A stretch of DNA of 64,000 bases from Dryocosmus kuriphilus. Taxonomy: Eukaryota > Arthropoda > Insecta > Hymenoptera > Cynipidae. Below, piece after piece: positions 46,611 through 56,283 of the stretch. A program made the position numbers and the translations under genes. The notes under the pieces are model-generated. The model was not told where the DNA came from and ran no database searches. It saw only the letters and a program-made list of their open reading frames with translations. The stretch is taken from the NCBI GenBank assembly GCA_038277395.1, contig CM076190.1, forward strand, positions 190,342,001-190,406,000, read 5' to 3'. Positions within the stretch are counted from its first letter, which is position 1. Every line of letters starts with the position of its first letter.

Positions 46611-47344
46611 AAGTTAGGATGCAAAACCTGCTGCTTCTCTTTGGTGAGGTTCACCTTCGGTGGAGAGCCAACATCGTCTCCCAGGGCCACCCTCACTGTC
46701 TCTTCCATATCCGCTGTCTCCGTGGTCTCCACCAAGTCGTAGAACACGATCCGGTTTCTTGGAGCGAGGTCATGTACAATCCCACAATCACCAAGCACCT
46801 TTGAGATGGCCTCCTTTGCTCCCACCTCGATGAGGACATCTCGAGTCCTGGTCTGCCTGATCGACTTGACGGTAACGCGGTGATCTTCAGGCTTGACCTG
46901 CTTTTGGATCTCCTTCAAGACATCCGCGTATTTCATCACTGGGGCAAGCCGGATGGTCACGGCTTCCCCGTGGATTTTCCTCTTCTTTCTCTTCGGATCT
47001 CTTTGGCCTTTATCGGGCGCATTGTCCCTTCGTGGTGCAACCTCTTCCGACTTGTTCTCCTTTTCCGGCCTCTCTTTCTTGCTTCTCCTTCTTGTGGCCT
47101 TAGCCGATGTTAATCCCTCCTGGGTCCTGGTCTTCTTTGTATCCGACTTCTTAGCTCCAGATATGCTGGGCGGGCAGAGGGTCCCCTCCCTCTTCAGCTT
47201 GCGTGTCTCCGTCTTCTCTCTGAGCTCCTTACCTATTTTATCCTTGAGCACTCGACTTATAGATCCCAGATAGCACTCCATGGCAGCATTTAGGCTTCCA
47301 AATGTGTACCCCTGTACTTGCATTGTTCCTTGCACTGCCCTCAC
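46541..47344 (-). pseudogene. gag-like ORF1 main part (R1-type)
   Basis: A 267-codon open frame. Residues 40-130 are a highly basic, charged region (KKER, KRKKRK). It is followed by a typical gag-like domain: YADVLKEIQKQVKPEDHRV, then an IRQTRTRDVLIEV motif, LG..G.V.DL.PR and the DLVETTETADMEE(T)V segment. ORF1 proteins of this clade bind the element RNA. The last 25 or so residues are out of frame through a frameshift near 46600. The N-terminal part lies in another frame at 47412-47702. The first Met at 47344 is probably not the true start. Confidence 0.8.
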
Positions 47345-47411
47345 TTCATCTGTAAGCTCCGGATCTCTGTCATCATTTTTAATCGCATATATGCATAATC
47401 CTTCTTAGGTT

Positions 47412-47702
47412 CTACCGTATCTTTCTGTGGCGATTCGTCGTGTTTTCCCGAGACTCCTCGATGCTTTTCTTGATCCTCGCAGTGGCTCCTGCTTTGGGCC
47501 CATTAGGTTCCACTACGTCGAAGCTGTTGCTCAGGTCCATCTCCTCTTCAAGGTCACTCGTCTTCCTCCCAATCTGTTTTCCTTGTCTATAAGCCAGGTT
47601 TACAATATTCACCAGCGCTTCGTTAGTGTCGAGGCGGGTCGAAATAGTTGGGAACGGGTAAACTCTCGAACCGAAGTTCTGCCCCAGTATTCTGGGGCCC
47701 AA
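47412..47702 (-). pseudogene. gag-like ORF1 N-terminal part
   Basis: A 96-codon frame with an ALVNIVNLAYRQGKQIGRK helix, an acidic EEEMDLSNSF segment and a polar tail. It lies just upstream of the main ORF1 piece, in a different frame, with stops between (47345-47411). I assign it by position and composition; no motif alone is diagnostic. Confidence 0.6.
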
Positions 47703-48075
47703 CCTTCGTTAAACCGGTCCCGGAATACACGGACGAACCGGACTCGCCCGTAGCACTGCAGGTTCCGATCCCTGCAGCCACCACGCACACCCTGGTCAAG
47801 GCCCGAAGGAGCTGGCTCCAGATGTCCGGTCGCAGTTTATACACCTCGGCAGAGCAAGCTCATAGAAGCCCCCACCCTAAGCCGGCGGAAAGAACGGACG
47901 TAGTTCGGAGCACTCCCAGTGGGCTACGAGCGTCATCAATGTGTGTTTGTTCCGCGAGGCCTATTTTGTTTCAGGCCTAACCTCTGTTTCCATGGAGCAT
48001 TCCCCTATCCGCCACCTGGAGACGCGGTAAGTAGGGGTGATACCTCCCCTCCACTGCAGACAACTGCCGTGGTCC

Positions 48076-48936
48076 TTGGAAAACAAGGATAAATATCGTT
48101 ATTTCAGCTGTAATTTTTATTCCGTGCTCGAAATTTAAAATAAAGGTTTATTTACACATATAATCTACTTTAACTTGCTCTATTTACATGTAGAGTCAAT
48201 AGTTCATTTTATTTCTTCAAAGATTCTTATCACTTCTGTTCATTGTGTTTTCAATTATTATTATTCAGGGTATTTTTTAATTCACATAATGATTGAAAAT
48301 AACCTTACGTATGCTTCCTAAATAAAATAATATCCATTAAAAAGTAACTAACGGAATTATAAGGAATAGCTTTAATTAAAATTTAAAGAAAATTGCGACT
48401 TTTTTCTCCAATATGCCAATAAGTGTACACGTGGAATATCTTTCAATATGAGACTCCTTCATATTCGAATTTATAATTATTCAATTAAAAACATTTAAAT
48501 TCAAAAATTTTTAATTATACTAAGTTCAATTCTAAATATTTGTAACTTCAAATTATCTAATTTAGAAAGTTTCAGTTCGAAACTATTCAAATTATTCAAA
48601 TATACAGAGTTCAATATTTCGATTAAACAAATTCTATTTCACGCGCTTTCTGTTCCAAAATTTTCAACCATGAAGCTTCCATTAGTCTAAACTGAAATTA
48701 TGTGTTTCTCATTTGTTTCAATTAAAAAACTTTCAATTTCAGTGACAACCGATTTTAACAACTAGTTCGGAAAATGTTAAATTTTGAGGTAAACGATTGA
48801 AGAACTTCATCAGCTTTTTCGACTTGAAATAATAATTCAAGTATACGTCTTTCTAATTTAAAAAGATCGTCTCTAGTCGTCCAGCTTTCGGAAACAATTT
48901 TAAAATTGATTTAAATAAAATCGAGAATTATAAATT
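48076..48936. other. AT-rich stretch without recognised genes
   Basis: Separates the R1-like fragment from the palindrome. Contains short repeats of aattcaaatt/tttcaattt type. Where the palindrome's left arm really ends cannot be determined, because its partner lies beyond the window edge. Confidence 0.4.
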
Positions 48937-49184
48937 TCATCGGATACAATTAAAGCATTAAAGGATGAAAAATTTTAATTTTTCTGAACTCAAAACTTAT
49001 ATAAAAACATATGAAGTTGTTTGTCTTCCTTCACGTTCAAGCCGAGTAAGGATGAGTAAACGTGAATTGTGGGATATAAAACGAGTCTTAGTCGGTAGTG
49101 CTTTAACTTGAGAAATTTCGGCTTTTCCTTTATCCATCTGTATTTCTTGATCCAGGAATAAATTTTGGATAAATTTCCGAAAAA

Positions 49185-49265
49185 ACGCCTACCCTTGATT
49201 AGTTTTAAACTCCCTATACCCATTTATTTTGATGCGCTGGTTATGAATATGATAGTGAACATACC
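49185..49265 (+). repeat. Terminal-repeat-like motif in the palindrome arm
   Basis: Carries ttccgaaaa...ttgattagtttt.aa.ct and tatacccatttatttt, then ggttatgaatatgatagtg. It is homologous to 30075-29985 (inverted) and 28870-28960, the ends of the 1.2-kb minisatellite element. The partner in the right arm is 63665-63750. Confidence 0.6.
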
Positions 49266-49429
49266 CCAATAGTTCCAAATAAAAGTTATAAATTAAAGGG
49301 TGGTGAAAGATAAAAAAGCAACTAATTGATCAAATTTGGACAAACCTTGGAAAAAGCTTTTTAGCAAAAAAAAAAAGAAAAAAAAAAAAAAAAAGAGGAG
49401 GGAAGAATATGAAAAGAATTTGACAGGGC

Positions 49430-50150
49430 ATGTGTAATAGATGAAATGAGACATTACTAATTGATATATCTTATTGCTTCCTTAATGCGGTAAAAAAAAA
49501 TTTCAAAGTAGGTCACATCTGTAATGAGATTAAAAAGGGATCTTTGTTCTAAAAAGCGTAGGGAGAATTATTGAGGAATTTGTCATTCAAAATGCTCGTG
49601 AAGATTATGACTCATAGTTATGGAATGTGTTTATCGCGTAGGCTACGAACGTGTCTAGACGTGTCTCACTTGATTATAAAAAAACCCTTTGTTCTATAAA
49701 ACATATCATGAAAATATAATATAGTAATTATGTGACAAGAATTTGACAGCGCATGTGTAAAAGATGAAATGAGGCATTACTAATTGATATAATTTATTGC
49801 TTCCGTAATGCGTTAAAATAAAATTTAAAAGTACGTGACGAGTCTAATAAGATTCAAAATGAATTTTTGTTCGATAAAACATAAGGAGACATATTGAGGA
49901 ATTTATATCATTAAAAATATTCGTGAAGAGTATGACTCATAGTTATGGAATTTGTTTATCACGTAGGCTACAAACGTAGCTAAACGTATATAACTTGATT
50001 ATAAAGAAACCCTTTATTCTATAATATATATCATGAAAATATAATGTAGTAATTATACGAAAAGAATTTGACAGCGCATGTGTAAAACATGAAATGTGAC
50101 ATTACTAATTGATATAATTTATTGCGTTCTTAATGCGTTACAGTAAAAAT
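49430..50150 (+). repeat. Three direct repeats of about 310 bp in the left arm
   Basis: Copies start at about 49423, 49738 and 50064 with agaatttgacag.gcatgtgtaa and continue through the tgac(t)cattactaattgatat segment. The first two are full length and the third is partial. The right arm holds the inverted equivalents at about 62790-63495. Confidence 0.8.
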
Positions 50151-50244
50151 TTATCAAGAGGCTTATGCTTTCGTTCAACTCTGCGAAAAAATATGTTGTC
50201 AGCTTCCAGGAAGCAAATATCAGGAATGAAACCGACAAGCGTGA

Positions 50245-52230
50245 CAAAGAATATTCTCTCAATATATAACCAGATTAAACATTTTTTCATAGCAAGTATG
50301 ACACCACTATTGTAACATAATATGCTATGAAAAAGATAAGAGCGTTGAGTGGATGGTGTGATGCATTAACTTATTTGAATGTATATACATCTTGTACCAT
50401 GGGGATTTATAGTAGACTAAAGAAGGTTCTAGTAAAGCGTTTTACAAGTATCTCAAGCATATTGTAAAATTTTGTAATATTAATAATATGATTCTTGGGA
50501 AAAAGGGTTCATGTCCATGCTAATTAAAAAACTAATTAAAACAGCAATTGTACAGTTGAAAATATGCAGAAACAATTTACATCTTTTCTAAATATTTGAA
50601 AATATTTCCAAGAATTTTCAGAATTACACGTATCTGTTTCGTTTTACTAACCATATCAATAAACTAAAAAGCTCGTATTACTTTGCCACGATGAAAGAAT
50701 ATTCTCTCAATATATATCCAGATTAAACATTTTTCATAGCAAGTATGACGCCAATATTGTAATACAATATTCTGTGAAGAAGATAAGAGCGTTGAGTGGA
50801 TGGTGTGATGCATTAACTTAGTTGAATGTATATACATTTTGTTCCATGGAAATTTATAATAGACTAAAGAAGACTTTGGTTAAGCGTTTTACAAGTATCT
50901 GAAACACGTTCTGGAATTTGTAATGTTACTAATATGATTCTTGGGAAAAAAAGGGTTCATGTCCATGCTATATAAAAAATTAATTAGAAGAGCAATCGTT
51001 CAATTCAAAATATGCAGAAATAATTTAAAGTCTTTCCTTGTCAATACAAAACGTAGCGCTTGCGTTCGACGGTCTTTGCTCTTATCTATAGATGGATTCT
51101 AGATACATATTAGACATTTTATTCTTTCAGAGTAATTTAAAAAGATGTAATTATAATGTTTGTATGCTGAGGGTTCGATCGCACAAGTCACATGAGGTCA
51201 TGCACAGGCAGGAAATCCGATATTAAGTAAATTCCAAGACCTAAAGTTATTGATGAAATTTATGCTCTTATATTTTAGCCTACAAAATATTTCCAAGAGT
51301 TTTTTAGGGTTACATTGATCTGCTTCGTTTTACTCGTCATATGAGTAAACTAAAAAGCTAATATTACTGTACCACAATGAAAGAATATTCTTTCAATATA
51401 TATCCAGATTAAACATTTTTCATAGCAAGTATAAGACCCATATTGTAATATAATATGCCATGAAAAAAATATGATCCTTGTGAAAAAAGGGTTCATGTCC
51501 ATGCTAAATAAAAAATAATTATAAGAGCAATTGTACAGTTCAAAATATGCAGAAATAATTCGAAGTCTTTTCTTTCAAGGAAAACTACTTTTTTCAAGAT
51601 AAACGAGCACAATATAATTTTACTAAATAACTGTTGAAAATCATCTTTTAGTAAAGATCAAAGGGAGAGCACTAAGGAATTAATAAAGAGATGAAGTTAG
51701 ATGAGTGAAGCGCAGCTATGAAATTTTTAAGCAATTTATTTGCATATAACTTTAAGCCTAACCAATGTTAGAGTTACCTTTTTGACCAATTCTTTGAAAA
51801 CGTGACGTCAGCTTCCTTCTAGAAAAAATCAAAGGGAAAAAGCAAAAGAAATAAATGGAGATGAGTCATGCATACTTATGCAATATGCAAATGAATTGAT
51901 TCAATATTTCTTATTTGATTTACTGTAAATAATTCTCCTATTCAATTTGATGTATAAGCTTTCTCAAAAACATGTTTATATTTATTGAGGAGCTACTAAA
52001 AATACTAAAAATTATTTAATAATTTCGCAGTCCCACCTATTTCAATAATGATTGCAATTATTTCAAATGTTTTACAAGTATTTTAAGCACATTTTGAAGT
52101 TCTATAAGGTTAATAATATGATTCTTGGGAAAAAGGGTTCATGTCCGTGCTAAATAAACGAATAATTAGAAGAGCAATTGTACAGTTCAAAATATGTAGA
52201 AATAATTTAAAGTCTTTCCTACATATTTAT
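50245..52230 (+). repeat. Series of 150-450 bp direct repeats in the left arm
   Basis: A module beginning gaatattctctcaatatata and ending tgtacagtt.aaaatatgcag recurs at 50245-50590, 50697-51040 and, shortened, at 51385-51560 and 52065-52220. Each carries attcttgggaaaaagggttc. Equivalent copies lie inverted in the right arm (for example 60720-60850 and 61900-62680). There are no convincing genes in this stretch. Confidence 0.75.
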
Positions 52231-52570
52231 TAGAGATAAAAAAGTAATGTTATTTTAGCATTTCTCATTACGTTACATGACTTCAGACATTAAAATAAGT
52301 ATGTCATGTTTAACCAACTCTTGGTATTACGCTTTTCAAGATAAACTACTGCAATATAATTTTATTAAATAATTGTTGAAAGTCGCCAATAGTAAAGATC
52401 AAAGGGAGAACACTAAGGAATTAATAGAGAGATGATGTTAGGTAAGTAAAGCACAACTATGAAATGGTTAAATAAATTATTTGTTTATAAATACTAGACC
52501 CAACCAATGTTAGATTTAGGTTTTTGACTAATTCTTTGAAAATATAACGTCAGCTTCCTGTTAGAAAATA
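51595..52570 (+). repeat. Second direct-repeat family in the left arm
   Basis: Two copies of about 230 bp, 51595-51830 and 52340-52570, share agataaac, a gatcaaagggaga.cactaag segment, aaccaatgttaga and gacgtcagcttcct. Equivalents lie at 60370-60600 and 61100-61335. Confidence 0.75.
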
Positions 52571-53169
52571 TGAAAGTAGATCCACTTAGGAATTAGTTAA
52601 TGAAAACGCAAAGAAATAGCATAGTTTTAAAATGTTTAAATAGTGTTTTTACAAATAAAAATGGAAGAGTGAATCGATAAGGAATAGGTTACTCAAAATC
52701 TTTGATATATGACGAGAGGATGGTCTAACGCAAATATAAACATATGGTAACGTACATAAGAATGATGTAATTTGAAGGCATGGAATCGAGTGTCAATTCT
52801 CGTAAAATAAACCTGAAGTTATAAACAGTCAAGCTAACTACAATATACCATGCTATACTATACTATATGGTGTAGTGGATAAAAGAGTTATTAATCTGAA
52901 CAGTTTAATCTCCACTTTGGTTTCTAGTATGGTGATGATTTGGCGTCAGCTGAGCAAGCCTCATTAAAGGAATCGAACTTCCCATTTTAATTCCAAACTC
53001 TACATTTATTGTATTGAAATAACTCAACCTGTACACCGATCAATGTTTTTAATCAGGCAGTTTAAATGAATGAAAGAGTTTATAGTTGGAACTAGTGCTG
53101 AAGATTTGTGTGTTTAAAAGCGTGCAGTACGCAGTGTGAAAAAAATGTTGCAATATATAAGACAAAATT

Positions 53170-54260
53170 ATGACAAAACTAAAGAAAAATGTTGTCATTA
53201 ATACATTTTTCTCAAAACCTGTTGAAAAAATGTTCACTGAGGAGGGCAGGACGTTATGCTTCAATAAAATACTCAAAATTTTGCACTCAACGATTACAGA
53301 CCTTAGATCGTCAGTTAGAAACTCTAAAACTGAGATGAGTCTCTTGAATTTTTATAATAACCCAAATGAGTGCGGGTGAAGGAAATTAAAAAGTAGATAT
53401 ATGCGTTTAAAATTATATTTCATTAACAAGTACTTATTACACTTAAAAAGTACTTTTTTTTAACTTATTAAAAAGAACTATACAATATTGAGTAACAGAA
53501 AAAACTATTTCATATTTAGTGCTATGCTGAGTCAAATTTTTAAAATTTTGTTTACTGTAAATAATTCTGATATCAAATTTGACACATAGCCTTTTCGAAA
53601 TCGTTTTTATATTTCATGAGGAGGGGTGAAGGAGGAGGATGAGGAGGAGGCTGTAATTAAATAAAACACTCATAATTTTGTGCTCAACGATTACAAGCCT
53701 TAGACCATCAGTTAGAAACTCTAAAAGTTATAATCACCAAAATGAGTGTGGGTGAGAGAAATTATGTAGTACAAATTACATTTCTTAAACAAGTACTTAG
53801 TACACATAAAAATCACCTCAAATTTAATTTATTAGAAGAACTGTACAATATTGAGTAATAGAGAAACTATTGCAGACTTACTGCTATGCTGGATCTATTT
53901 ATTTTTTATTTTTTTTAATTTACTGTAAACAATTCTGTTATCTAATTCGTAGCACAACCTTTCAAAATCATTTTTATATTTACTGAGGAGGATTTAGTTA
54001 AATAAAATACTCAAAATGTTCAATTTAATTATTATTACACACCTTAGACCTCTTACATTTTATAATAATCAAACTGAGTTCGGGTAAAAGAAATGAAGAT
54101 GTAGATTTATGTAAATTTAAAAATTATATTCCATAAACACATATTTACAATGTTTAAAGATCACTTAGAATTTAACTTATTACAAAACTATAATAGTATA
54201 GAGTAATAGAAAATTCTATTGCATACTTAGTTTCACACTGGGTCTATTTGATAATTTTTC
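53170..54260 (+). repeat. Third direct-repeat family in the left arm
   Basis: A module with ctcaacgattacag.ccttag, then the aactctaaaa and aaatgagtg.gggtga segments and acaatattgagtaa.aga, is repeated from about 53225, 53650 and 54000 with decreasing similarity. A 69-codon frame at 53170-53379 has a 69-codon counterpart in the right arm (59761-59552), but their middle parts diverge by compensating frame changes, so I do not call it a gene. Confidence 0.65.
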
Positions 54261-54972
54261 TTTTTAATTAGTGAGATAAAACTTTTAATCATATATACTA
54301 CATGTGCCAATTCTACTATTGAAAATAATAAACTAGCTTTTAAGCTATAAAAATCAACTACTAAAAAATTATTTAATAATTTCAGCATCTCTTATTCCAT
54401 TAACGATTGAAATTATTTCAATGCATTATTTCTGCTACCATCTGCTTGGGATTGTTAAAGAAACCGCAATCGATCTACCAAATAAGTCAGCTACATAAAC
54501 TTTATAATCCTGTGTAAGAAACATTGAAATAATCATTAACACAACAGAGGAATATATTAAAAATCCAATTCACTTAGCTGAAACACTCCCATAATAGCAT
54601 GCTTAGTGAAGTACTGATGATATTAAAATATGCTATTATCAATGGAAAAAAAGCATATTTTTCTTCAGCCAACATTGAACTCCAGTTAAAACAAATCTAC
54701 TTCAAGAGATAACAAGGCAAACTAAATGAATAATGAATAGAGTGCACCACCATCAACCAAGTTGCTTTTCTTGTGTAGCTATAAGCCCGTTTCTTTTGTA
54801 TTTTTTACTAGATGTGAGCTTTGTCTTCTAAATAGATTTCTAATATTGATTCCTGTACTAATTAGATGAAATGGTTGATTTCTTGCATACTGGTATAAGG
54901 GATTCTTTCAATGATATTAACACTGAAATTAACCTCAATTAACTATGAAAAATGTGGGACGAAGGGATGGAG

Positions 54973-55036
54973 GAGTACGAGGAGGAGGAGGATGAGGAGG
55001 ATGATGATGAGGAGGAGGAGGAGGAGGTGGAGGGTA
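54973..55036 (+). repeat. (GGA)n tract, left arm
   Basis: A purine-only run of gga and gat triplets. Its inverted partner in the right arm, at 57955-57998, is shorter. Confidence 0.85.
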
Positions 55037-55359
55037 GAATAATTATGTAGTTAAAACAAGTAATCTCTGAAAAATGTTGTATTCAATTATTACACATCTT
55101 AAATTATATGCTAGAAGCTTCAAAAGATGAGATGAGCCTCTCCTGCTCTTAAAAACTAAAATTAATTCAAGTGAGCGATTTAAAGAAGAAATACACATAT
55201 ATGTTGAAAATTATATTTATTTAACTTACTGCATTACAGTAAATTCTTAAATTATAATTACAGGAAATTGTGAATCCAATAATTCAAATGTTGGTTTAAC
55301 TATTTGGAATATTGAACCAATAGTTGCTAAAGTGATTACATCATTTAATAAAAATATTA

Positions 55360-55539
55360 TCATTTAATATTGCGAGCCTCTCTTAATTCACTAATGATTG
55401 CAATTATTTCAAGCAACTTATTTCTGCTTCCAGTGGATTGGGATTGTAAAAGTTGGTGCATTCGATCTACCAAATCATTCGGATCTTCCCAGTATTCTGA
55501 AAACTTTTCTTCTATTTCATATTCAGAGGAAATGTCACT

Positions 55540-55571
<32 letters not shown>

Positions 55572-56042
55572 TAATATCACCCTCATCCTCATCTTCATTA
55601 TTTCCATCATCAGCGCATTATTATTGATTGTCAAGGATGGTAAATCATCATGTTGACCAAAATCTTCTCCTTCACCTTCATCTTCTGATTTTATTTTTCG
55701 CCTCTTAACATATGATTCCAATTCAGGCTTAACCCTCTGAGTAATATCCACAAGTTTCTGTAATGGAGAAGTTTGTAGTTTGATTTCCTCCTAAATAGAT
55801 GGATTCTCATCGGGTTTCAAATTTGTCTGCTTTTGATAAATTGCCTTACTAATCTTGTTATTTTGTTTATAGCTATCTTGAATTGTCCTCATAGCTTCAG
55901 GTATCCTTGTCATTTGGTGAAAGCCTCTCTCATCATCATCATCATGCACATGATCCTTTGCTTTGGAAAAGTATTTCTTATGTCTTTTCAAATTATCGAG
56001 TCTTGAATAAACTCTTGAACAGCGTGGGCACATGCAAGTCAT
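55360..56042 (-). pseudogene. C2H2-finger acidic protein, left copy of twin pair
   Basis: About 225 codons from ATG 56042 to TGA 55360-55362. Residues 1-25 form a single C2H2 finger (CPRCSRVYSRLDNLKRHKKY). Then come a linker, a basic RVKPELESYVKRRKIK segment, an acidic region (EDEGEGEDFGQHDDLPSL and an Asp run coded by a (TCA)n tract at about 55542-55570) and a conserved C-terminal stretch (EKFSEYWEDPNDLVDRM...GSRNKLLEII.IISELREA). Lesions: TAG at 55791-55793 where the right copy has Gln, and a one-base loss near 55617. Function unknown; a DNA-binding regulator is a guess from the finger and acidic region. A TATA-like box lies upstream at about 56090. Confidence 0.75.
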
Positions 56043-56283
56043 TTTATCACTGTCGCAGCACGAATGACAGTTCAGTCGCTAGTGTTGAAATTATATATCC
56101 TCCTCCTCCTCCTCTTCCTTTTCCTCCTCCTCCTCATAGCTATTAAAATGCATGAGAAAGAGCTGGACGGGTATGAATAGGAGGAGGAGGAGGAGGAGGA
56201 GGAGGAGGAGGAGCAGGAGGAGAATATATGTATAAATTCAACACTAGCGACTGAACTGTCATTCGCGCTGTGGCAGTGATAAA
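56043..56283. promoter_or_regulatory. Divergent promoter region at the palindrome centre
   Basis: Both twin genes start here and run outward. On the minus side tatataa lies about 48 bases before the ATG at 56042; on the plus side tatgtataa lies at about 56227-56235, about 50 bases before the ATG at 56284. Between box and ATG both sides share attcaacactagcgactgaa and a cagtgataaa directly before the ATG. The spacing suits a short-leader TATA promoter. Activity is inferred only from sequence. Confidence 0.55.
56099..56222. repeat. (TCC)n spacer (GGA)n at the palindrome axis
   Basis: A pyrimidine run at 56099-56136 and a purine run at 56180-56222, separated by about 43 bp, form the innermost part of the palindrome. 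Such mirror and inverted purine/pyrimidine tracts can form triplex or cruciform DNA. Confidence 0.85.

Larger units (their letters stand above)
46170..48075 (-). mobile_element. R1-like non-LTR retrotransposon, ORF1 only
   Basis: A GC-rich block with sharp compositional edges. On the minus strand it has about 230 bp of leader, a gag-like ORF1 in three frame pieces, and then an A-rich tail (complement of ttttttttattttttttgg at 46167-46186). No endonuclease or reverse transcriptase follows. Non-LTR copies usually lose the 5' end, so a copy with 5' region and ORF1 but without ORF2 points to an internal deletion or a non-autonomous derivative. Confidence 0.75.
48937..56160 (+). repeat. Left arm of a giant palindrome (at least 7.2 kb)
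   Basis: Position x pairs with about 112931-x in the outer part (for example 49218 with 63713, and 53170 with 59761) and with about 112325-x near the centre (56042 with 56284). The shift comes from an insertion of 895 bp in the right arm, partly offset by indels. Sampled segments agree at about 90-95 percent (for example 53041-53196 with 59735-59890). The pairing still holds at 64000, so the true arm may be longer. Confidence 0.95.

Noticed and set aside
53170..53379. 69-codon frame present in both palindrome arms (also 59552-59761)
   Set aside because: The middle parts differ by frame changes, the protein matches no family, and part of it is a repeated non-coding module. Symmetry alone explains its presence in both arms.
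55512..55751. Frame with a long Met run
   Set aside because: It is the shifted frame of the Asp-coding (GAT)n tract in the left twin gene, after a one-base loss.
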